Source: Flavobacteriaceae bacterium
Lineage (GTDB): Bacteria > Bacteroidota > Bacteroidia > Flavobacteriales > Flavobacteriaceae
DNA length: 64,000 nucleotides
Direction of reading: 5' to 3'
Assembly: GCA_013003555.1 (NCBI GenBank)
Contig: JABDIV010000090.1
Span: 169,356 to 233,355 of the forward strand
The position numbers were made by a program, and so were the translations under genes. Positions 56,637 through 64,000 of the stretch are shown one piece after another. Below the pieces are notes generated by a model. That model was not told where the DNA came from and made no database searches. It saw nothing but the letters and a program-made list of their open reading frames with translations. Every line of letters begins with the position of its first letter. Position 1 is the first letter of the stretch.

Positions 56637-59600
56637 CTAGTCGACCAATACCATTTTTGAAAATGAACCGCCTCGGGTATCGATCTTAAGGATATAAGTC
56701 CCAGTACTTAAATTACTCACTTCATATTCTGAATATACATTTACATTAACAGTATCAACAGAATATATCATCTTACCTAGAGCATCATACATGACGAGCG
56801 AGGTAATATCTTTTAATGTCGGGTTAAGCAGTAGGATGCTGTCTCTATCGTTGACATAATGAACATCCATCTGGTCATATTCGGGATCGTCGATATCAAG
56901 TACTTCCGTTTCGAATACAATTTCGAATCGTTCGGTATTCGAACCCGTTGTCATGAAGAACTCATAGGAACCAAGAGTGAGGTCATGATATACATTTAAG
57001 TCCTTATCATAGACATATGGGGTCAGGTCATTGACATTATTCGTAAAACTATCTAGAACAATACTGCTCATTCCATCTGAGTCAACATGAATTCCTAATG
57101 GTAATGTCGTAAGTTCACTAAGCGTCGGAATTCCCTGAATATTATATTTTTCATCTTCGATCATCCAATACAAATCGTCGATCTGATCTGCATATAATTC
57201 GGCGTCGTAACCCCAATCAATATTCTCGGTTGCATTGGTGTCAACCGTCAGTAATAATTGACGTCTGATTGTATTCACCGAGTTAAATCCGATTCTAATT
57301 TGTGTCCGAGGATCAGTTGATACCGAACGATTAGAATTAGCTGACGGTTCGGTGGTTGATACACCTCGTCCTGCCGCAAAGATTGGATTACTGCCTTGAT
57401 TCGCTTCCATGAAGATGGAATTACCTGAGGATTCCTTTTGGAAAATTCGTTGTCCGTTATTGAAGTTGATCGTACCTGACCCTTCAGCAACTACGAAGAA
57501 TCCTTGACCAACCGGGATATAACGTCCCGGAAGTTTCGTTGGTGTTCCACCTGTGCCCACATCAGGGTCGTTGGTACCCATAGCTGCAGAAGGTGCACCT
57601 CCTGAAAGATTATAGGTCGCGTAGCCACCGAGATATTCACCGAGATTATGCGATCCACCGCCCCAATGTTCCCAGAAATAAAGCGTACCTGTAGTAGCAC
57701 CTGTACCGCTTATCACCGGGCCGTTGTCTAAAATAAATTGTTGGGCGTCAATTGCAGAAGCGTATGGATTACCCACCAGGTAGTCATTACCTGCTGAAAG
57801 GGTTAAGTTAATATCTGCATTATGAGGTTTCCCGAGGTAAACATAGTTTTGATCATCAAGAACGGCACCCGTTCCCGGACCTTTCATTGTATATCCTTCA
57901 CCGGCCATCAATGTTCCTGTACTTCTTACATGCTGCCATGACGGATAATCATCATCCAACTGATTAGCAAACTTCCAAACCCAGTAGTCGGCAATACCCA
58001 CAGGACTTGTATTGGTTCCGTCGTAACCAGTAGTAATCCAATCGATATTTTGGGTGCCATCGAACATCACATCCGGTAGGGCGTAACTGTTATTATTAGA
58101 AGTCGTATTACTTATTCCTACAGGAGCGGCCCAATAATTATAGGTATGAACATCGGCTGTTCCTTGCTGGTCGCGTTCAAGAGTACCCGAACTGGTCACT
58201 TCAAGATCACTGCCAAGCGTCTGGATCAATTGCGATTCTCCTTCAAGATCAATTGTACCGTCTAATTGTAGGTAATGCGTTATCGTTAGTCCGTTCCCGG
58301 TACCCGCGGCGGTGTCACCATTGATTTGTATATCACCACTGCTTTGTTTTAAGGCGAGAAGCGAACGTTCACGTCCAAGTGCCGAATAGGTGTCGATCGT
58401 AATATCATGACTGCTTTCTACAATATTCCAGTCAACAGACTGCGATCCATCAGCAATAGAAATATCATTAGGTAAGTTTTGAACTGAATTATTTAACCAG
58501 GTCGCTGCTGTGGTCCAGGTACCGTCCGCGTCAGAAATATAGGGTAGTGGGGCAGTTTGCCGGTCTACTGTATCCAAATTTCTCAGCTGGCCAGTAACGT
58601 CGTTTCCAGAGACATCGTTGATATTCGTATAGGTATATATTGTCATATCATAATAAGCAGAAAGATCGGTCCATGGAATTGTTGCAACTTCATTTTTAGA
58701 AATTGTCGTCGGTAATACTTGTCCGCGAACAAAACCACCATTATCTTCGATTTCCTGATTCATAATGAACCGCAGCTGATCAACACTCAATGCTCGGTCC
58801 CAAATCCTGACCTCATCGATATTACCTCTGTAATGGGCCGTAGGGGTATTTTTACCGGCTGCTGCCAGATAAAATGATTGATCGGTTACCGGTGGAGGCG
58901 TTAAGGCCTCTGTACGTGATAAAACACCATCTATATACATATTGGCTTCACCGTTTTGATAGATGACGGCGACATGATGCCATTTGTTTTCAGGAATTAC
59001 GACATTTGACCGGATTGATTCGGTCGATCCGTTTTCCCATATCATTTCAACACGTCCATTCGAATCGATCTTTAAATCATATCCTTCGGTAAAAGCAGCA
59101 TCACGTTTTGAAAGAATGGAGCTATTCTCAGAACCTGTTTCTCGCTTAATCCATGCAGATACAGTGAATTCTGTCGCGTTTAAATTTAGTTCATTTTCCA
59201 TATCGACATAATCGCTGATCCCGTCGAATCGAATCGATCGGTCGGCAATTACCTGAGGTGCATATCCAAACGTGATGTATTTCACGCCGTCGAAATCATA
59301 AAAGGTATATAGATTCCCCATCCCATCAGATTTCATCAAGCGATAGGCAGCTGTAGGATCAAATACCGGACTATCTGAAATCAACATCAAATAATCACCA
59401 GGTGGATTAATATTACGAATGGCATTTTGTGGAATAGAAACCTTAACAGGACCGATATCACCGTTAATCTCAACGAATTTCCAGTGACGTTGCATACCTG
59501 TAAAGCTTGTGTTGGTTGTTAATGCGGGAGAAATACCGGCACTCATGTTTACGCCAACAGGCGCTTCCGGAAGGTCTAAACTAACACCGTTATTACCCCA

Positions 59601-62534
59601 CATAAGGAATTCACGGTCATTAAAACTATCCGGGTTATTTGAGATATTTAAATTATTGGTATCGTAAATATCGGTCAGACCAATTGTAAGTATACCTTCG
59701 GTTTTGCCGATTGCATCTATACCGTTGTTTATGCTGCTCGATTGCTTCTGTAGTAATGCAGAGTTATCATCGCGTCCAATTCCCGCAATGTCGTAATTAA
59801 AACCGGCATTGGCAGATTGATCCCAGATCACATTCCCCTGCGAGTTGACATAATCTTGTGAAATACCGTTTACACCAAGTGTAATTCCATATTTAACGGC
59901 AAGATAACTGCTAATTCTGTTCCGCTCCTGGGTGAGATCTGCATCATTCTTCCTTGAAGAATAACTGATCATCTCAACCACGCGTGCGTTTAAAGAGGAC
60001 TCCCATCCTTCACTACGTCCGATCCAGAAACGCGAATCATTCGTATTCATGTATTCCGGGATATCATTCTGGGTCGTTTCGATATCAAGGCTGTTATAAT
60101 ATAATTCTTGTTGGGTATTGGCAGTATTATTTCGTGTATTGATAATTCCAACATTGTCATAAACCGAACCTGTTCCTATTTCAGCAACGGCGTAACCGTC
60201 AGGAGGACTTTGCCCGGTTGTAAAAGAATCATGGGCATAACAAATGATCTCACCATTAACTCGGGCTGTATAATATCCAAAACCAACACCTGTAGCATCT
60301 GTGGCATTTTGATCTAGATGCGCATCGCTACAGAATACATCCATAAATCCAAAGTTATTGGTTATAGGCGTTTCATCTGTAATCAATACTATAAAGAGGT
60401 CCTGGGTATGGAAACCATAATCACTCGTCAGGAAATCACCAGAGGTATCGTCATGTGAAAAGTCGGAATCTAAAGTATAGGTTGCATAGGCATTATCAAA
60501 TTCAACAACAGGATTAAAATTTAAGTTGTCAACAGTGTTATCATGGTAAGTCGGTTCCTGACCTGCGGTCTGAACATAAGCGTCGCCACCGCGACCCTGG
60601 TCTTGCCAATTGGTCATATCCTGACCATCGGTTAAGGCATGACCGTCATTTGCTTTCAGCCACACGGCAAGGTCGGACGTTACTCCACCTGGCCCTGTAA
60701 TTGGATTCGTTTTATCGGTCAACCTAAAATAATCTACAGAGACATCACCTCTGTAATTTGCAGTGGTGATAACTTGAATTCGGATTCGGATCACTTGTCC
60801 GATATAAGCACTTAAATCAATACTTACCGGAATCCAGGAGGACTGATTTGCATTCTGTACGCCTCCGTTATAAGATACGAGGTTCACTGGGTAAGATCCG
60901 CCACCGTCGGTACTTAGATCGACGTTAAATGCACCAACATCCGCTCCATACATATGGAAAAAGAAAGTCATTCTCGGGATTGTTGTACCATTCAGGTCAA
61001 AACATGGGGAAATGATATTCCCCGTATTATTATAATTACCAGATGCTTCCACGTACATGTATCGTGATCCGTTGTGGGCGCCATTGGGACCCGTTTGGCC
61101 TGATGGTGTGCCACCAGATTGATTGATCCAATCATAATTGTCGCCGGTATCCTGGCTCCATGTACCAATCCCGGTTTCAAAATCCTCCACATACGGGAAT
61201 GAGTTGATAACAGATCCACCACATATATTGACACCATTACCCTGAATGGCAAATACATAAGGATTTTCGTTCGGGTCATCATTTGCGATACTTACTGTAG
61301 CTGTCCGCAGACCAACTGCTGATGGACTGAATCGTATATCGAAATTAGTGCTATTACCAGCGGCAATAGGACTAGCAGGTACTACCGTAACTGTAAAATC
61401 TGCAGCATTTGGTCCTGCAATATTAACATAAGGTGGGCCAGCGGTGAGATTCAAATTGTTTACCCCGCCCTGATTATGAATCGTAAAGGTGTGGGCATTT
61501 GATGATCCTATTAAAATACTTCCAAAATCAGTATCATCGGTTACACTCGGAATCATGTCATTGTTTGTAATGCTATTCCCAAGTCCTGTAATGTCGATCT
61601 CCTGTAACGGAGATACTCCTGTTCCCTGAATATTATAATTATAGGGGTTTTCGTTTGAATCGTCGTTAGCAATACTAAGTGCAGCAAGACGTGTTCCTAA
61701 TGCGCTTGGTGTAAAGGTTATGCTAAAGGTTGTATTCCCTCCGGGAGCAATCACCGGAGCAGGGGGCATGGTGACCACAAAATCGCCCGCATTTGGACCA
61801 GAAACGTTGACATATGGAACAGCACCAGTCAAGTTAAGTGGGCCAGTTCCGGTATTGGTAATTGTAAATGTATGCACTAAAGGGAATCCAACATTCACAT
61901 TACCCCAGTCAGTGTCATCAGTAGCTGAAGGCGTTGTGTCGCCGTCAGTAATAGAGAGGCCTAAACCTGTTACATCCATTTCAGGGGAAATACTGGAATA
62001 TCCTTCGATTATTAAATCGTCGAAGAAAACATACTCACCATTACCATTTGCAGTACTGCTAAAACGGAAACGCGCATTATTAGTAAGATTATAAGTTCCT
62101 GACATCAGGGTAAAAGACAAGTTTTCCGATGACGCCGTTCCAGTTACGGTAAAGTCAGTTCCTCTTGTAAAAGTGTGAATAATAGCCCATCCGGTGCCAT
62201 CATTATATTGAAGGTTGAATCCTTCACCATTGTCTACTCGGTAATTCTTATGACACCAGGAGATGTCTACTTGGGAGTACCCCAACAAGGGTTGTACAGG
62301 GGAGGTCAGATAATTGTTCGCAATTTCGTCATCTTTGGTGTAAAGTGCTCCTGCATTGGCACATGCCCATGAGGCATTGGTGTTTCTTCCGGCGTCACTT
62401 CCTCCATCGATCCAGCCTTGCCATCCGGAGTTAAAATCGTAGGAGTTTATTGTTACCTGGGCACCGGCTGATGCGACAAGAACAAAAAACATACTAAGCA
62501 TTAATAATTTGGCGGTAAAAGTAATATTTTTCAT
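56637..62534 (-). CDS. Giant multidomain T9SS-secreted surface protein (choice-of-anchor D, MAM-like, LamG-like)
   Basis: A 1965-residue secreted protein. Signal peptide to about residue 25 (ending LVASAGAQ). Order of domains: an N-terminal beta-sandwich to about 180; two tandem choice-of-anchor D repeats (about 185-310 and 311-434), each with GLxxSI, TDDTDxG and NPYxxxIQGxG; a MAM-like domain (about 435-606, EDFETGIGTWSQD); a region starting DLAVWLKANDG to about 900 that resembles surface proteins of the same phylum; a LamG/jellyroll domain (about 1098-1265, WHHVAVIYQNGEANMYIDG); and a T9SS sorting domain at the end (GKMIYSVDTVNV, LSTGTYILKID). Likely an adhesin or matrix protein; no catalytic site seen. 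Confidence 0.88.
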   Translation of the reverse strand: MKNITFTAKLLMLSMFFVLVASAGAQVTINSYDFNSGWQGWIDGGSDAGRNTNASWACANAGALYTKDDEIANNYLTSPVQPLLGYSQVDISWCHKNYRVDNGEGFNLQYNDGTGWAIIHTFTRGTDFTVTGTASSENLSFTLMSGTYNLTNNARFRFSSTANGNGEYVFFDDLIIEGYSSISPEMDVTGLGLSITDGDTTPSATDDTDWGNVNVGFPLVHTFTITNTGTGPLNLTGAVPYVNVSGPNAGDFVVTMPPAPVIAPGGNTTFSITFTPSALGTRLAALSIANDDSNENPYNYNIQGTGVSPLQEIDITGLGNSITNNDMIPSVTDDTDFGSILIGSSNAHTFTIHNQGGVNNLNLTAGPPYVNIAGPNAADFTVTVVPASPIAAGNSTNFDIRFSPSAVGLRTATVSIANDDPNENPYVFAIQGNGVNICGGSVINSFPYVEDFETGIGTWSQDTGDNYDWINQSGGTPSGQTGPNGAHNGSRYMYVEASGNYNNTGNIISPCFDLNGTTIPRMTFFFHMYGADVGAFNVDLSTDGGGSYPVNLVSYNGGVQNANQSSWIPVSIDLSAYIGQVIRIRIQVITTANYRGDVSVDYFRLTDKTNPITGPGGVTSDLAVWLKANDGHALTDGQDMTNWQDQGRGGDAYVQTAGQEPTYHDNTVDNLNFNPVVEFDNAYATYTLDSDFSHDDTSGDFLTSDYGFHTQDLFIVLITDETPITNNFGFMDVFCSDAHLDQNATDATGVGFGYYTARVNGEIICYAHDSFTTGQSPPDGYAVAEIGTGSVYDNVGIINTRNNTANTQQELYYNSLDIETTQNDIPEYMNTNDSRFWIGRSEGWESSLNARVVEMISYSSRKNDADLTQERNRISSYLAVKYGITLGVNGISQDYVNSQGNVIWDQSANAGFNYDIAGIGRDDNSALLQKQSSSINNGIDAIGKTEGILTIGLTDIYDTNNLNISNNPDSFNDREFLMWGNNGVSLDLPEAPVGVNMSAGISPALTTNTSFTGMQRHWKFVEINGDIGPVKVSIPQNAIRNINPPGDYLMLISDSPVFDPTAAYRLMKSDGMGNLYTFYDFDGVKYITFGYAPQVIADRSIRFDGISDYVDMENELNLNATEFTVSAWIKRETGSENSSILSKRDAAFTEGYDLKIDSNGRVEMIWENGSTESIRSNVVIPENKWHHVAVIYQNGEANMYIDGVLSRTEALTPPPVTDQSFYLAAAGKNTPTAHYRGNIDEVRIWDRALSVDQLRFIMNQEIEDNGGFVRGQVLPTTISKNEVATIPWTDLSAYYDMTIYTYTNINDVSGNDVTGQLRNLDTVDRQTAPLPYISDADGTWTTAATWLNNSVQNLPNDISIADGSQSVDWNIVESSHDITIDTYSALGRERSLLALKQSSGDIQINGDTAAGTGNGLTITHYLQLDGTIDLEGESQLIQTLGSDLEVTSSGTLERDQQGTADVHTYNYWAAPVGISNTTSNNNSYALPDVMFDGTQNIDWITTGYDGTNTSPVGIADYWVWKFANQLDDDYPSWQHVRSTGTLMAGEGYTMKGPGTGAVLDDQNYVYLGKPHNADINLTLSAGNDYLVGNPYASAIDAQQFILDNGPVISGTGATTGTLYFWEHWGGGSHNLGEYLGGYATYNLSGGAPSAAMGTNDPDVGTGGTPTKLPGRYIPVGQGFFVVAEGSGTINFNNGQRIFQKESSGNSIFMEANQGSNPIFAAGRGVSTTEPSANSNRSVSTDPRTQIRIGFNSVNTIRRQLLLTVDTNATENIDWGYDAELYADQIDDLYWMIEDEKYNIQGIPTLSELTTLPLGIHVDSDGMSSIVLDSFTNNVNDLTPYVYDKDLNVYHDLTLGSYEFFMTTGSNTERFEIVFETEVLDIDDPEYDQMDVHYVNDRDSILLLNPTLKDITSLVMYDALGKMIYSVDTVNVNVYSEYEVSNLSTGTYILKIDTRGGSFSKMVLVD

Positions 62535-62586
62535 AAGCGGTTAAGTTTATTGTTTGGGACAACTAATATTCTACTTATATAACAAC

Positions 62587-62617
62587 CAAATGTAAAAATA
62601 CCCCCTACGAAACGCAA
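62587..62617 (-). promoter_or_regulatory. Promoter of the giant T9SS gene
   Basis: TTG at 62617-62615, 20-nt spacer and TACATTTG at 62594-62587 on the minus strand, about 53 bases before the ATG. A second box TATATTTG (62622-62615) overlaps the -33 element but lacks its own TTG. Confidence 0.65.
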
Positions 62618-62753
62618 ATATATTCGACGAACAACCTAATAGATATATAAAAAACTGACATACAGATAGATAACACCTAAAATAAATTCAGAAAAAACCT
62701 ACACAATTATAATCTATCGATGAGTGACATTGGCAGTGTAATTAATGTCTTAC

Positions 62754-62793
62754 AAAAAAGAAAGAGCTTTCGGATCATGTATCGAAAGCTCTT
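62754..62793 (-). terminator. Terminator of the T9SS paralogue gene
   Basis: AAGAGCTTTCG pairs with CGAAAGCTCTT around a ten-base loop; the minus-strand 3' side is TTCTTTTTTG. It ends the transcript of the partial gene and separates it from the giant gene promoter. Confidence 0.85.
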
Positions 62794-62824
62794 CTCATTG
62801 AGTGAATTTTAATTATCTATACCC

Positions 62825-64000
62825 TTATTCGATCAAAACCTTTTTAGTTATATTACCTAACTCTGATTCAATCTTTAGGATATAGGTCCCAGTACTTAAA
62901 TTACTCACTTTATATTCAGCATACGACGTATCGGAATTGATCGTTGTAGCAGAATATATTTTTTGACCTATGACATTAAACATGACAATAGACTCTATTT
63001 TAAAATTTGATGGATTAACCACCACTATACTTTCACTGTCATTCGAGAAATAAACGTTAATGGTATCTGAAACTTCATCATCACCGATAGCCTCTTCCTC
63101 GATTATATCTTCTTCATCCCCCACAGCCTCTTCATCTTCATCGGTCTGAACGGCTTTAAAAACGATTTCAAATCGTTCCAGGTATTCTCCTGATAACATA
63201 TAAAATTCGTATGGGGCATTACTTAGGTTGTGGAATAAATTTAATTCCTTGTCATGAAGGAGCACCTCGATCTCATAAGGCTCATTAAACAAGCCATCGA
63301 GTACAATGCTGTTAAAACCATCGGTTGCTGTGTACAATCCAAGAGGAAGCTTTGTTTCATCAGATAAGACATTTGAACCTTGTATCACCAGTTCCTGATC
63401 ATCAACCAACCAGAAGATATCATCAACCTGGTCTTCATACAATTTACCGTCATAACCCAGATCGATACCTTCGGTTGCATTCTCATCGATGGTAAATAGC
63501 AACTGGCGTCTCATGGTATTAACAGAATTAAAGCCTATTCTAAGTTTGGTCCGAAGGTCTTCGATTTCTCCGAACTGGCCTTCAGGAGCCACATTAGTAT
63601 CTGCTCCGAAGATGGGTTGATCAGATGGTGGCGCTTCCATGAAAACGGAATTAGCCGCCTCTTTTCTGAATATACGTTGTCCATTATTAAAATTAATGGT
63701 CCCTCCACTCTCAGCGACAACAAAAAAGCCTTGTCCGACCGGGATGTAACGCCCTGGTGTTTTTGTTGGGGTTCCTCCGGTTCCAACATCAGGATCGTTG
63801 GTACCCTGTGCTGCCGATGGCGTTCCACCGGAAAGATTATAGGTGGCATATCCGCCCTGATATTCTGAGAGATTATGAGAACCACCGCCCCAATGTTCCC
63901 AGAAATATAAGGTTCCTGTTGTTGCTCCTGCACCGGCAATGATCGATCCATTGTCCAATATAAATTGGTTAGCATCAATCGCCGAAGCATAAGGATTACC
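62825..64000 (-). CDS. T9SS-secreted surface protein, C-terminal part (cut by window edge)
   Basis: The last 391 residues of a protein whose start lies beyond base 64000; the frame stays open to the window end (GNPYASAIDANQF). It is a paralogue of residues about 1587-1965 of the giant neighbour, sharing TGTLYFWEHWGGGSHNL, GRYIPVGQGFFVVAE, RIGFNSVNTMRRQLL and the T9SS end LSTGTYILKIE. Unlike the neighbour it carries an acidic insert of about 25 residues (63064-63140) before the sorting domain. Same strand, so a tandem duplication is likely; its own terminator shows that the two are separate transcripts. Confidence 0.9.
   Translation of the reverse strand, partial: GNPYASAIDANQFILDNGSIIAGAGATTGTLYFWEHWGGGSHNLSEYQGGYATYNLSGGTPSAAQGTNDPDVGTGGTPTKTPGRYIPVGQGFFVVAESGGTINFNNGQRIFRKEAANSVFMEAPPSDQPIFGADTNVAPEGQFGEIEDLRTKLRIGFNSVNTMRRQLLFTIDENATEGIDLGYDGKLYEDQVDDIFWLVDDQELVIQGSNVLSDETKLPLGLYTATDGFNSIVLDGLFNEPYEIEVLLHDKELNLFHNLSNAPYEFYMLSGEYLERFEIVFKAVQTDEDEEAVGDEEDIIEEEAIGDDEVSDTINVYFSNDSESIVVVNPSNFKIESIVMFNVIGQKIYSATTINSDTSYAEYKVSNLSTGTYILKIESELGNITKKVLIE

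Noticed and set aside
57275..57700. Minus-strand frames inside the giant T9SS gene
   Set aside because: They are in other frames of a well-supported 1965-residue gene.
63535..63990. A 151-residue minus-strand frame near the window end
   Set aside because: It overlaps the paralogue's true frame, which matches the neighbour's C-terminal part.
1..64000. tRNA, rRNA, CRISPR, insertion sequence or prophage
   Set aside because: No T-loop-like sequence, spaced direct repeats, transposase or phage gene was recognised; repeats seen are short regulatory ones. A tRNA scan and a repeat finder would settle this.

Overview
The window is bacterial chromosome from the phylum Bacteroidota, almost certainly a member of Flavobacteriia (family Flavobacteriaceae or a close relative). 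The signs are: Bacteroidota promoter elements (a -7 box TAnnTTTG, often with TTG about 17-20 nt further upstream) before many genes; secreted proteins ending in type IX secretion (T9SS) sorting domains; Bacteroidota families such as DUF4199, DUF4252, DUF6495 and the Bacteroidota GlmU-like protein; a carbamoyl-phosphate synthase large subunit of only 950 residues; and gene pairs such as rpsF-rpsR-rplI followed by DUF6495 and hisS. The genus cannot be told from the sequence. Base composition looks even, and I see no prophage, insertion sequence, CRISPR array, rRNA or tRNA gene.

Layout. 1-3.9 kb: start of purL (cut by the window edge), a fructosamine-kinase-like protein, a secreted T9SS endonuclease I and an RsmB-type rRNA methyltransferase, all on the minus strand. 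3.9-6.9 kb: a YCF48-like lipoprotein facing an ECF sigma / anti-sigma / Spy-like sensor operon, with a plus-strand terminator in the upstream gap that has no gene to terminate. 6.9-12.1 kb: an MsbA-type exporter, a phosphohexomutase, a family 2 glycosyltransferase and a DUF4199 membrane protein. 12.2-17.2 kb: rpmE2, the GlmU-like protein, an oligopeptide-type binding lipoprotein and mtaB. 17.2-24.9 kb: small enzymes, a lytic transglycosylase, rpmH, carB and a small T9SS protein.

24.9-32.3 kb (minus strand): DUF3307 and SatD-family genes behind a repeat-rich control region, rmuC, a FecBCD-like iron/cobalamin importer and an S41 protease. 32.4-34.6 kb: a second ECF sigma module with two tandem DUF4252 genes. 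34.6-42.9 kb: purB with a coupled small membrane protein, a haem-binding protein, a GT4 glycosyltransferase, a membrane-protein/XRE-regulator pair behind direct repeats spaced exactly 21 bp, a sirtuin, TrmH, and a VOC/SRPBCC cluster that contains a decayed gene. 42.9-56.6 kb: mostly housekeeping (DEAD-box helicase, rdgB, raiA, rlmH, nadC, priA, a LytTR regulator, rpsF-rpsR-rplI, DUF6495, hisS). 56.6-64 kb: a 1965-residue multidomain T9SS adhesin-like protein and the C-terminal part of a tandem paralogue that runs off the window edge.

Most of the window is core flavobacterial metabolism, translation and envelope biology. The parts most worth a second look are regulatory: the iterated operator-like repeats in front of the SatD/DUF3307 and membrane/XRE gene pairs, the orphan terminator and TTACCA/TGGTAA repeats by the first ECF operon, the leader of the DEAD-box helicase gene, and a hairpin that overlaps a promoter upstream of the DUF6495 gene. 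No gene in the window forms a recognisable defence or biosynthetic cluster.
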